Shown in pieces: positions 15,138 to 22,529 of a DNA stretch of 41,895 nucleotides. Source of the DNA: CAYZRY01 sp964481005. Its GTDB lineage: Bacteria; Bacillota_I; Bacilli_A; RF39; UBA660. Each line of letters begins with the position of its first letter. Within the stretch, counting starts at the first letter, position 1. Position numbers and translations under genes: made by a program. The stretch lies in NCBI GenBank assembly GCA_964481005.1, contig CAYZRY010000008.1, positions 1 to 41,895 on the forward strand. The letters are read 5' to 3'. The notes below the pieces were generated by a model. It did no database searches and was not told the origin of the DNA. It saw only the letters and a list, made by a program, of their open reading frames with translations.

Positions 15138-17450
15138 TTATATTTTACTACAAGATCTTCCAGCTGTAGAAAGTCTCTCCATACTGACTCCCTCGCCATC
15201 TTTACGACCACATCCAGGACATACATCTTTGATTACTCCGATGTATCCACAGACAGGATCTCTATCTACTGGGTGATTGATTGCTCCGTAACCGATGCCC
15301 GCTTCTTTCATAAGTCTTATGACTTTTTCAAAAGCATCGATGTTCTCGGTTGTATCACCATCTAACTCGATATAGCTTATATGACCTGCATTAGTGAATG
15401 CATGATATGGAGCCTCGAGTGATATTTTGTTTTTAATTGTCGTCGGATAATAGACTGGAACGTGGAATGAGTTAGTGTAATAATTTCTATCTGTAATTCC
15501 TTTTATTTTACCGTAGATAGCTTTATCGATACCGGTAAATCTTCCAGATAATCCTTCGGCAGGTGTTGCTAGGCATGTAAAGTTAAGATTGTATTCTTTA
15601 GCAAATTGATCACACTTCTTACGCATGAAAGAAATGATTTCTAATCCTAGTTTTTGTGATTCTTCACTTTCACCATGGTGCTTTCCAGTTAGGGCTTTTA
15701 AACATTCAGCAAGTCCTATGAAACCGATACTTAAAGTACCATTTTTAAGAACTTTCCTAATGCGATCTCCAGCTTTTAACTTTTCAGCATCAATCCAAAG
15801 ACCCTGACCTAGCATGAATGGGAAGTTGTAACTCTTCTTAGTACATTGGTGTTCAAATCGATCAAGTAACTGTTCTTTAACAAGCTCCATAAGTTCTCCA
15901 AGCTCTTGGTAGAACTCTTTCATATTGGCCTTTTCTTCACCTAAAACAATTCCATGTTTAATACCAAGTCTAGGTAAGTTAATAGTTGAGAAAGATAAGT
16001 TACCTCTTCCTGGTGTTACCGCTTTGTCTTCATCGATAACATTGGCAAGAACGCGCGTACGACATCCCATATAACCAACTTCTGTTTGATAAGTACCCTT
16101 GTATGCTGCCGCATTAAACGGAGCATCAAGAAATGAGAAGTTCGGGAATAAACGCTTAGCTGAAACTTTACAAGCTAAACGGAATAAATCGTAATTTGGA
16201 TCTTCCTTGTTATAGTTGATTCCCTCTTTTACCTTAAAGATAGAAATTGGGAAGATCGGAGTTTCTCCGTGACCTAAACCTTCATCAACCGCCTTTAGGA
16301 AGTTACTTATAACCATTCTCCCTTCAGGACTAGTGTCAGTACCTAAGTTTATTGATGAGAATGGAACTTGCGCTCCAGCCCGTGAGTGCATCGTATTCAA
16401 GTTATGAACAAAAGCTTCCATCGCTTGATAAGTAATACGGTTAGCTTTAGCTCTAGCTTTGATCGAAGCCATTGTAAATAGTCTAACAATTTGTTCGTTA
16501 TCTTTGGTAAACCTATCAAACATCGATAAGTTATGATCAATTGAATCAATTTTATCTATTTCCTTAGCAACTGTATCCATATTGATAAAAGTTGCAAAAC
16601 CAGCATAGTCCATCATATCAGCTAGCGTCTGTTTAAACTGTTTACGATATGTTTTTAGGACTCCTGGTGCCATATAATAGTCAAAAGCAGGAATACTTTG
16701 TCCTCCGTGTTGATCGTTTTGATTAGCCTGAATAGCAATTGCTGCTAGTGCTGAATATGACATGATGTCATTTGGTTCTCTAAGATGTCCATGACCTGTT
16801 GAAAAACCATTTTTAAATAGTTTATCTAGATCTATTTGCGTACATGTTGTCGTCCCCATTGGGTAAAAGTCCATGTCATGAATATGGATATATCCTTCAT
16901 CATGAGCATCACTGTATTTCTTTTTAATTAAATATGTCTTAGCAAATTCTTTTGAGATAGTCGAACCATACTGAAGCATAGTTCCCATCGCTGTATCACC
17001 GTCGACATTGGCGTTTTCTCTTTTAGTATCATCTTCATTTGCTGACTTAAGTCCAAGATCTTCGATTGTTTTTAAGAATTTGTGTTTGCGTTTATCATCA
17101 AAGAACATATCACGAGACTGATTTCTTCGTTCACGATAAGCTGAAAAAGATTCATAAACTTCTTGATATCCTTTATTTTTTAGCTCTTCTTCAATAAGAT
17201 TTTGAATGCTTTCAATCTTAATGCGAGAATCAGCTTCATATTCCTGATCAATTCTCTTGAGTACCGCCTGATATACCTTTTGTACATCTTTTTCAGTGTA
17301 CTTAACTTCCTCTTCACCTTCGCTAGATACATTATTAATGCTATCAAAGCCTTTTTTTATTGCCACCGCGATTTTAGGTGCATTAAACTCTACTTTTTTG
17401 CCATTTCGCTTAATTACATTGAGCGTCTGTAGCTTTTCTTCACTTTCCAT
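15138..17450 (-). CDS. nrdD: Anaerobic ribonucleoside-triphosphate reductase, core without glycyl-radical tail
   Basis: A 770-residue class III reductase making dNTPs without oxygen. An ATP-cone (about residues 10-105, VIKRNGKKVEF) precedes the ten-stranded barrel, recognised by GTTTCTQIDLDKLF, NQNDQHGGQSIPAFD, PFSSINLGTD, GYMGCRTRV and FIGLAECLKALTG. The C-terminus has a zinc-knuckle pattern (PVCGYIG, CPGCGR) but then ends VSMERLSTAGRSCSKI, with no RRxxGYL. That motif is on the next gene. The start at 17450 has GAGAGGT six bases upstream; an ATG eight codons earlier would place this site inside the gene. Confidence 0.95.
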   Translation of the reverse strand: MESEEKLQTLNVIKRNGKKVEFNAPKIAVAIKKGFDSINNVSSEGEEEVKYTEKDVQKVYQAVLKRIDQEYEADSRIKIESIQNLIEEELKNKGYQEVYESFSAYRERRNQSRDMFFDDKRKHKFLKTIEDLGLKSANEDDTKRENANVDGDTAMGTMLQYGSTISKEFAKTYLIKKKYSDAHDEGYIHIHDMDFYPMGTTTCTQIDLDKLFKNGFSTGHGHLREPNDIMSYSALAAIAIQANQNDQHGGQSIPAFDYYMAPGVLKTYRKQFKQTLADMMDYAGFATFINMDTVAKEIDKIDSIDHNLSMFDRFTKDNEQIVRLFTMASIKARAKANRITYQAMEAFVHNLNTMHSRAGAQVPFSSINLGTDTSPEGRMVISNFLKAVDEGLGHGETPIFPISIFKVKEGINYNKEDPNYDLFRLACKVSAKRLFPNFSFLDAPFNAAAYKGTYQTEVGYMGCRTRVLANVIDEDKAVTPGRGNLSFSTINLPRLGIKHGIVLGEEKANMKEFYQELGELMELVKEQLLDRFEHQCTKKSYNFPFMLGQGLWIDAEKLKAGDRIRKVLKNGTLSIGFIGLAECLKALTGKHHGESEESQKLGLEIISFMRKKCDQFAKEYNLNFTCLATPAEGLSGRFTGIDKAIYGKIKGITDRNYYTNSFHVPVYYPTTIKNKISLEAPYHAFTNAGHISYIELDGDTTENIDAFEKVIRLMKEAGIGYGAINHPVDRDPVCGYIGVIKDVCPGCGRKDGEGVSMERLSTAGRSCSKI

Positions 17451-17472
17451 AATATTACCTCTCTGTATTATC

Positions 17473-17502
17473 ATTTTATGAAATATATGAGAGCAAAGTC
17501 AA
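17473..17502 (-). promoter_or_regulatory. Promoter of the nrd operon
   Basis: TTGACT (17497-17502), an 18-base spacer and TAAAAT (17473-17478) on the minus strand, about 23 bases before the ATG. Confidence 0.7.
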
Positions 17503-17833
17503 TCGCTTTTAGCAAGAAAAAACTAACTATTTTTAACCAATTTTAGCTACCCCTTGATACATAAGCATTTTGAAAGAAAAATATTTTTTTGTTCGATTGA
17601 CAGTTTCGTTTTTTTATATTTTTTGACAAAATATATTTTGTGTGCTTTCAGTAAAACCTTTATAAAATAAGACTTTTAGTTGTTTTGGTGATTTTTCTTT
17701 TTTTCTATTTTTTAACTTTTTTAGTTTTTACTATTTTTCATTTTTTAACTTTTTCATAATTTTGTTTTTTAAAAACTGCGCAAAATAAGGCTTTCCGTGA
17801 TCACATGTATTTTTGCACTTAGTGTAAAGTAAA
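17503..17833. other. Gene-free stretch upstream of nrdD
   Basis: I see no gene in this interval. It holds a 16-base palindrome (17626-17641), a run of regularly spaced T-tracts (17690-17772) that includes two copies of ATTTTTTAACTTTTT at 17707 and 17740, and a TTTGCACTT/GTGTAAAGT element (17812-17830). The layout looks regulatory. No riboswitch fold was recognised. Confidence 0.5.
17626..17641. promoter_or_regulatory. NrdR-box-like palindrome
   Basis: ACAAAATATATTTTGT is a perfect palindrome matching 14 of 16 positions of the NrdR box as I recall it (acaCwAtATaTwGtgt). NrdR boxes usually come in pairs and near the promoter. I find no convincing partner one turn-multiple away, and the site is about 125 bases upstream of the -35. 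Confidence 0.45.
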
Positions 17834-17870
17834 AAAAGAGAGTTGACTAGTTTTAGTCACTCTCTTTTAG
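17831..17870 (-). terminator. Terminator of the glucosaminidase-like gene
   Basis: AAAAGAGAGT and ACTCTCTTTT form a ten-pair stem with an extended inner TGACT/AGTCA part, followed on the minus strand by seven T. Confidence 0.8.
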
Positions 17871-17887
17871 ACAGTATTTAACGTCTT

Positions 17888-18514
17888 TTAACGGGCTGCT
17901 ATTTTACCCATATAAAATCTTACTTTTTGGTGCCACAAAGGATTTTCAGCATAGACTGGATTGATTCGCTCTGGAGTTGTTAATCCTCTTCTTATGTAAT
18001 TACCATGTAAGTTATAAAGGAAACCATCAATCCCCTCTTTTAAGGAGTTAAAACGGCGATATGAGCCCCCATCACAACCAGGTGAACCCTTTTGTCCTCC
18101 GATGTTATAACAAGCTCTAGCAAGCCTAGAACAAGTCCATTCACAACCAGTTTCATGTAGCGATATTGCGAGGGCCATGTAAGGGTTTATTCCAAGTTCG
18201 ATACTACGAGCTGCAAAGTAATGTCCTTGCCCAGATAGTAGACCTGTCATCGATTTATTTAATTTGTTTCCAAGTTCAGCAATAGTCATTCCTTCAAAGA
18301 CAACAACTCGCTTAGTCTTAGTCTGTGCTACTGTTTTCAAAACATCATGTTTATCTACTGTAACTGCATTTTTACTTGTTTTAGTATTTAAGTCTCCTAC
18401 TGATTTAACCATTTTAGTAGCTAGAGCTGACTTATTATCAGTCAAGGCTGCTACTGTAAATACTAATATAATTATCACAAGCAAGACAAGTAATATATTC
18501 TGTCTTGTTTTCAT
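17888..18514 (-). CDS. Membrane-anchored glucosaminidase/lysozyme-like protein
   Basis: A 209-residue protein: N-terminal membrane helix (about 7-28), a linker, then a lysozyme-superfamily domain like bacterial glucosaminidases. ALAISLHETG holds the likely catalytic Glu, and SRLARACYNIGGQKG matches the SxLAxxxNNxxGIKG region of that family. YRRFNSLKEGIDGFLYNL and the WHQKV tail fit. Cysteines in TGCEWTCS, ARACYN and PGCDGG suggest disulfides, fitting an extracellular location. It probably cuts peptidoglycan glycan strands for remodelling. GAGGTGGA overlaps an in-frame ATG twelve residues upstream, so I start at 18514. Confidence 0.75.
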   Translation of the reverse strand: MKTRQNILLVLLVIIILVFTVAALTDNKSALATKMVKSVGDLNTKTSKNAVTVDKHDVLKTVAQTKTKRVVVFEGMTIAELGNKLNKSMTGLLSGQGHYFAARSIELGINPYMALAISLHETGCEWTCSRLARACYNIGGQKGSPGCDGGSYRRFNSLKEGIDGFLYNLHGNYIRRGLTTPERINPVYAENPLWHQKVRFYMGKIAAR

Positions 18515-18540
18515 ACTCCACCTCATTAAAAAGTAGAATA

Positions 18541-18569
18541 ATTTTATCATAATTTGAGTAATTTAGCAA
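18541..18569 (-). promoter_or_regulatory. Promoter of the glucosaminidase-like gene
   Basis: TTGCTA (18564-18569), a 17-base spacer and TAAAAT (18541-18546), with TGA before the -10 (extended form). Confidence 0.7.
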
Positions 18570-18576
18570 ATTATCA

Positions 18577-18601
18577 TAAAAAAAGAGAGTAAACTCTCTT
18601 A
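18577..18601 (-). terminator. Terminator of deoD
   Basis: AAGAGAG (18583-18589), loop TAAA, CTCTCTT (18594-18600), then T residues on the minus strand. It includes the deoD stop codon. Confidence 0.75.
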
Positions 18602-19300
18602 AAGATTAATATTTAAAGCTATCTCAAACATATCTGAAAAAGCTATCTCTCGCTCTTTAGCGCTAGTTACCTCACCTGTTATAAAGTGATCTGAAACAGT
18701 CAATAGACAGGCAGCCTCTTTACCGAAGAACTCAGCGGTTGCAAACAGGGCAAAAGCTTCCATTTCTACTCCAAGACAAGCATACTTACTGACCAATTCT
18801 TTATAGTTGTCATTTCCTTTATAAAAGACATCAGATGTATATATTCTTCCTTTATTGATATTGATACCTAGTTCCTTAGCAGATTCAACTAATAAATTAT
18901 TTAATTCTTTACTAGATGGCATAATGTTTCTCTCATCATTGTTCTGTACTTTAGCAAACGATGAATCAGAGTATGACTCTTCGACCAAGACGACATCGAA
19001 TAAATTTAACTTTTCGCTATACGCTCCCATCGAACCTACTCTAATTATTTTTTCTACTTCATAATCATGATATAGTTCATAAGCATATATCCCCATACTT
19101 GGCATCCCCATTCCCGAAGCCATTATTGTTACTTCTTTATCTTTGTATTTACCAGTAAAACCAAGTATTCCTCTAATATTGTTTATGCATCTAGGATTTT
19201 CTAAAAATTGATGAGCCATATGTTCTGCTCTTTTAGGATCTCCAGGCATGATGACCAATTTGGCTATATCACCATTTTTAGCCGCTATGTGTGTACTCAT
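18599..19300 (-). CDS. deoD: Purine nucleoside phosphorylase, DeoD type
   Basis: A 233-residue enzyme of the trimer/hexamer nucleoside phosphorylase family, close to the usual 235. It splits purine (deoxy)ribonucleosides with phosphate in salvage. Family motifs are MPGDPKRAEHMA at the phosphate site, ASGMGMPSMGIYAYEL, IIRVGSMGA, GVEMEAFALF with the ribose-binding Glu, and LLTVSDHFITGE with the catalytic Asp. AAGGAG precedes the ATG. It is a single-gene unit with its own promoter and terminator. Assignment is secure. Confidence 0.96.
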   Translation of the reverse strand: MSTHIAAKNGDIAKLVIMPGDPKRAEHMAHQFLENPRCINNIRGILGFTGKYKDKEVTIMASGMGMPSMGIYAYELYHDYEVEKIIRVGSMGAYSEKLNLFDVVLVEESYSDSSFAKVQNNDERNIMPSSKELNNLLVESAKELGININKGRIYTSDVFYKGNDNYKELVSKYACLGVEMEAFALFATAEFFGKEAACLLTVSDHFITGEVTSAKEREIAFSDMFEIALNINL

Positions 19301-19321
19301 TGTTTTCTCCTTATTAATGTA

Positions 19322-19330
19322 ATTATATCA
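19322..19330 (-). promoter_or_regulatory. Extended -10 promoter of deoD
   Basis: TGATATAAT on the minus strand, 22 bases before the ATG. No good -35 is seen. Confidence 0.55.
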
Positions 19331-19343
19331 TATAGAACAATAG

Positions 19344-19371
19344 AAAAACTATTAGCTTTACACTAATAGTT
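19344..19371 (-). terminator. Terminator of the FHA / small-ORF unit
   Basis: AACTATTAG (19347-19355), seven-base loop, CTAATAGTT (19363-19371), then T residues on the minus strand. It lies seven bases past the 77-codon frame's stop, which supports that frame being expressed. Confidence 0.75.
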
Positions 19372-19377
19372 TAGTGG

Positions 19378-19611
19378 TTAGAATCTAGCAGCCCCTGCAC
19401 TTGTTGAGCTATCCATACTAGCACCTGGTTCTGCAGCTCCCTGACCATATCTTGAGTCTGCATTTAATGATTCTGCTACTGCATCAATTTGGACACCGTA
19501 TACTTCATGAACACTTTTAATTATTTGTGACTGCGCATTTGTCAAAAGATTAATATAGTTTTCACCTCTTGCAACAACGCTACTTACAAAATTAGATAAA
19601 GCTCTTTCCAA
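19378..19611 (-). CDS. Small helical reading frame overlapping the FHA gene
   Basis: A frame of 77 codons, counted from a TTG at 19611, that overlaps the end of the FHA gene by 28 bases in the -1 frame. The product has an amphipathic helix-rich part (about 1-50) and a Gly/Ala/Ser tail ending GAARF. There is no WXG motif, and I do not recognise it. No ribosome binding site precedes the TTG. Either it starts by coupling, or it is the C-terminal extension of the FHA protein through -1 frameshifting at TTTAAAA (19617-19623), or an indel split one gene. It ends just before a strong terminator. Confidence 0.5.
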   Translation of the reverse strand: MERALSNFVSSVVARGENYINLLTNAQSQIIKSVHEVYGVQIDAVAESLNADSRYGQGAAEPGASMDSSTSAGAARF

Positions 19612-20144
19612 ATAATTTTTAAACCGTGGATAAAAATTATATCCCCGATATGTAACTTTTCGTTTTTTATAACACGTTTGTCATTTAGATAGACAAGACA
19701 TTTTTCATCTTGACCTCTAACTAAATACCAAACATTATTTTCTAAATTAAAACTAGTGTGAATATCAAGTAGGAAATCATTTTTATAAACAATGTTAGTA
19801 GCACCACTCTTCCCTACAGTAATTGTGTTTAAACCCATGGTACTTAATTTTATATGTTCTTTTTCAAGTGATGGGTAAACATAGGCTGAAATTAGCTCTT
19901 TTTCACCAATAGTTTGCAAAGAATAATGATTATACTCTCGTAAAACTGTTCCTGGCTGAGCAATCCCATTACTGACGACATCGATGTTACCATTACTGAT
20001 AAGTTGCCATGTATTATCAACTGCTTCGATATTTATTATTTTTTCAAGTGAACCTTGTTTGTAAGAAAACAAAAACGACCCTTCAATAACTGGGGGTAAA
20101 TCAAATTTATGGAGCTTATCTTTTTCTAATACATATAGTCGCAT
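19584..20144 (-). CDS. Orphan FHA protein resembling the EssC N-terminal domain
   Basis: A 186-residue protein with no membrane helix. The layout recalls the N-terminal forkhead-associated pair of EssC/YukB, the type VII secretion ATPase: opening RLYVLEKDKLHKFDLP, then AYVYPSLE, NTITVGKSGATNIVY, VYLNDKRVI and LHIGDIIFIHGLKI. EssC continues with membrane helices and FtsK/SpoIIIE ATPase domains; here translation stops after the FHA part. No other type VII gene is in the window. GGAG lies eight bases before the ATG at 20144; an upstream ATG at 20162 would lie at the transcription start. The similarity is from memory of EssC, not from a search. Confidence 0.6.
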   Translation of the reverse strand: MRLYVLEKDKLHKFDLPPVIEGSFLFSYKQGSLEKIINIEAVDNTWQLISNGNIDVVSNGIAQPGTVLREYNHYSLQTIGEKELISAYVYPSLEKEHIKLSTMGLNTITVGKSGATNIVYKNDFLLDIHTSFNLENNVWYLVRGQDEKCLVYLNDKRVIKNEKLHIGDIIFIHGLKIIWKELYLIL

Positions 20145-20166
20145 TGGCACTACTCCTATCATAAAA

Positions 20167-20175
20167 AGTATAGCA
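20167..20175 (-). promoter_or_regulatory. Extended -10 promoter of the FHA gene
   Basis: TGCTATACT on the minus strand, 22 bases before the ATG at 20144. The -35 is weak. Confidence 0.55.
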
Positions 20176-20179
20176 TAAA

Positions 20180-20206
20180 AAAAATATCAGTCTATAAAGA
20201 TGATAC
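20180..20206 (-). terminator. Weak terminator after the 20210-20887 gene
   Basis: On the minus strand TATCA and TGATA form a short stem followed by eight T. The stem is only five pairs. Confidence 0.45.
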
Positions 20207-20209
20207 TTT

Positions 20210-20887
20210 TTATTGAGTGTTTTTTGGCTTTAAAATTCCTATTACTTTAAGACAATCTTCTTCGACTTCTTCGTCGTTTTCATCGATTACTAATTCTCGG
20301 ACAAATTTTACTCCGACCATCGTTCCTTCAGGATGAGTTTCTGGTGATATTTCTGAGCCTTGAAGCAACTTACAAATAAGGACATCATCGCGCATAACCC
20401 CTTCGATATGAGCCCACAATAGTTCTATTTCCCCGTCTTTGCTAGGAAGAATAATCTCGACATCATCAGGATAAGCATCGTTTCTAAACTGGTCGATATT
20501 AGTCATAACACGTGTTTCGCGAAGCTTTAACTGATCACCTGGAATTAAACCACTTGATCCTTCGACACTTTTAACACCCTTAATATAATTAGTTATTTTA
20601 TTATCGAGAATACTTACATCAAACTTAAGTATTTCTGAATAATTGATATGTTTATTTTCATATATGTAGTCATCCTCGAGGAAGAGATTGTTCTTTTCAT
20701 CACGGAAGACATTACCGATAACCTTCATGCAAAAACCATCCTCTTGATCGACAAAGAAATAGGCAATCAAAGGATCTTTAGTCTTAGCTATTTTAAGCTT
20801 CTTAACTAACTTTTTAATTTGTTTCTTATTTTCGATTAGGACCCATTTCTTGTCCAAATCTCTAAATCCAAAATTTGTTACTAACAT
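20210..20887 (-). CDS. Cytoplasmic protein of unknown function, possibly DUF2314-like
   Basis: A 225-residue soluble protein with no signal peptide, membrane helix or cysteine motif. The C-terminal half (about 135-225) has the pattern of small beta-rich regulatory proteins of the DUF2314 type: GDQLKLRET, LLWAHIEGV, a statement of charge-rich strands, then GTMVGVKFVRELV. This is a weak resemblance. Many acidic residues occur toward the end. AGGTGA precedes the ATG. It is a single-gene unit between the nine-gene operon's terminator and the FHA gene, so context does not reveal its job. Confidence 0.7.
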   Translation of the reverse strand: MLVTNFGFRDLDKKWVLIENKKQIKKLVKKLKIAKTKDPLIAYFFVDQEDGFCMKVIGNVFRDEKNNLFLEDDYIYENKHINYSEILKFDVSILDNKITNYIKGVKSVEGSSGLIPGDQLKLRETRVMTNIDQFRNDAYPDDVEIILPSKDGEIELLWAHIEGVMRDDVLICKLLQGSEISPETHPEGTMVGVKFVRELVIDENDEEVEEDCLKVIGILKPKNTQ

Positions 20888-20904
20888 AAGTCACCTACAA
20901 TATA

Positions 20905-20913
20905 AGTATAACA
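20905..20913 (-). promoter_or_regulatory. Extended -10 promoter of the 20210-20887 gene
   Basis: TGTTATACT on the minus strand, about 17 bases before the ATG. Confidence 0.5.
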
Positions 20914-20942
20914 AAAAAAGATATAGTTTCATATATCTTTTT
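20914..20942 (-). terminator. Terminator of the nine-gene operon
   Basis: AAAGATATA (20917-20925), six-base loop, TATATCTTT (20932-20940), then seven T on the minus strand. It is the first terminator seen after the promoter at 29552. Confidence 0.75.
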
Positions 20943-21588
20943 AATCTTCCATCTTTTTCTTTAAAATTATGTATGATGGAACAAGTATAACAATTATTGC
21001 AATAGCAAAGATGATCTTAAACCAGCCTATTCCTAGGAATGGTGCTTTATCGTTTGTGCTTTGAAGATTTTTAGCTAGAACGATTTCGACACTGTCTTGG
21101 TGCTTAGTCATATCCCAGCTTAAGGTTTGACCATCTTTCTTATCAGCATTACTTGATACAACACGATATGGACTAGTAAAACTTGCTGTTATATTGTTTT
21201 TAAAACAATCCCCTTGGAGAAGTCCATCGTATGCAGTTATATAGATAGTTTCATCTTCGACTACTACTTTTATTTTTTCATAGCAACGCTGCAAATAGCT
21301 ATCTCTAGCAAAATCATCCGTTTGATGAGTAGCTTTATAATTTAAAGTATAAACATCTCCGTCTACTGTATAACTTTGATCAAATTCTTTAGTACTACCT
21401 TCGAGCAGAATAACTTTTGGATCATCTAACATATCGAAGCGAAAAGATATCTGTTCTAAATCAAATCTTTTTAAATTAGAATACTGTATTTCTTCGACAA
21501 ATTCACCACCATCATAACTAAGTTTATAATCTACATTACAAGCTGTGACTAGAAATAGTAACATAATTAACAATATTTTTTTCTTCAT
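20941..21588 (-). CDS. Lipoprotein with C-terminal membrane helix, cassette B
   Basis: A 215-residue lipoprotein: signal peptide, lipobox VTAC, then an extracytoplasmic domain with two spaced cysteines (QRCYE, GDCFKN) and a C-terminal membrane helix (about 185-207) ending in a basic tail. The mature start CNVDYKLSY is nearly the same as CNIDYKFSY in the protein at 23185-23808, and both share the domain plan, so they are paralogues. Being fixed at both ends would make a membrane-bound loop. It begins two bases after the CHAP gene ends. Function is not recognised; the pairing with a membrane peptidase suggests a partner or immunity-type role (inference). Confidence 0.75.
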   Translation of the reverse strand: MKKKILLIMLLFLVTACNVDYKLSYDGGEFVEEIQYSNLKRFDLEQISFRFDMLDDPKVILLEGSTKEFDQSYTVDGDVYTLNYKATHQTDDFARDSYLQRCYEKIKVVVEDETIYITAYDGLLQGDCFKNNITASFTSPYRVVSSNADKKDGQTLSWDMTKHQDSVEIVLAKNLQSTNDKAPFLGIGWFKIIFAIAIIVILVPSYIILKKKMED

Positions 21589-21590
21589 AA

Positions 21591-22520
21591 TTACTCCAAT
21601 ATCGCGGCATATCCTTGGAAACCGCCCCATTTACTTTCTAGTTCTGCTAAGGACATTGTCTCAATTGCCCAGCCGACATTTGACCAGACATTAGGTGCTC
21701 CAATTCCAGCTCTATTCCATCCGTGAGTTATCGTTGCTTTTCCGTCTTCGATTTTTTCAAGAATAACGACATGCCCATAGGTATTATACATATACGATAG
21801 TACTGCCGGAGCTTTTGGAACTTGCCCTTTAGAGAAAATGCTTCCGTCCATCAGACCATAAACTCTTCCTCCATCCCCATGGGTATTATTAAGGGAATTG
21901 ATTCTTCGTTGTTTTTCTGCTTCTGGTAAAGACGAGGCTGCAACTATCTCCATCGCTCTTGATATCGCATACCACGGACACTGACTAATCCGTCCTCGAT
22001 AAGTTGCAAAGTAATGATCACTTGGAGTTGGTGGAACTGTTCTAACACCAAAGCTAACATCGGTCGATCCAGCTCTTTTTTCAGCTTCGGCTCTAGCTTT
22101 CTCACGTTCAGCAAGCAGTTTTTCACGAGCCTCGGCAGCTGCTCCCTTCTCATCCAAAATATCTTGCATATTTTGTGATTTGATAAGTTCATATTTAACT
22201 CTAAATTCTTCAAGTCCTGCCTTGCTAGCATTGTTCCAACAAGATGAATTTTCAAAATTGCTATCGATCATTGTCATTAAGACAGTAACTAGCATCGGAA
22301 TAAAGAATATTGCTGCCGTAGCCATCATTTTCCCAGTAATCGATTTGTAGACTTGTCTAGTTAATTTTTCATCAGGATCAAAGACTATTTTTGAAATTTC
22401 AATGGTAATCATGACAATCAAAGCAATCGGCACAATGATGCTTAAATAATCTATCATTGTTTTTACCAAACTGATTGTCGAAAGTATTCCTGGATCTTCA
22501 CAGAAAGGTACGTATCGCAT
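21591..22520 (-). CDS. Two-helix membrane protein with extracellular CHAP domain, cassette B
   Basis: A 309-residue protein. Helices lie at about 25-46 and 65-85 with a basic loop between, predicting both ends outside. A conserved CWNNA follows at 94-98, then a charged coiled coil (about 105-150) and a CHAP cysteine amidohydrolase/peptidase domain (about 168-309). Likely catalytic residues are Cys181 in SQCPWYAI, His250 in YGHVVILE and Asn269 in HGWN. CHAP domains usually cut peptidoglycan peptides. The first 100 residues are closely similar to the protein at 23819-24805, which carries a C39-like domain instead. The TM pair faintly recalls VirB2/TrbC pilins. Likely a surface-acting hydrolase. 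Confidence 0.8.
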   Translation of the reverse strand: MRYVPFCEDPGILSTISLVKTMIDYLSIIVPIALIVMITIEISKIVFDPDEKLTRQVYKSITGKMMATAAIFFIPMLVTVLMTMIDSNFENSSCWNNASKAGLEEFRVKYELIKSQNMQDILDEKGAAAEAREKLLAEREKARAEAEKRAGSTDVSFGVRTVPPTPSDHYFATYRGRISQCPWYAISRAMEIVAASSLPEAEKQRRINSLNNTHGDGGRVYGLMDGSIFSKGQVPKAPAVLSYMYNTYGHVVILEKIEDGKATITHGWNRAGIGAPNVWSNVGWAIETMSLAELESKWGGFQGYAAILE

Positions 22521-22529
22521 ATTTCCTCC

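Noticed and set aside
17503..17833. Riboswitch or small RNA in the gap upstream of nrdD
   Set aside because: I found no conserved riboswitch core and no promoter-terminator pair; it is mostly T-tracts.
19378..19611. The 77-codon frame as a WXG100 type VII effector
   Set aside because: It has no WXG or matching C-terminal YxxxD/E motif and is short; the nearby EssC-like FHA domain alone does not support it.
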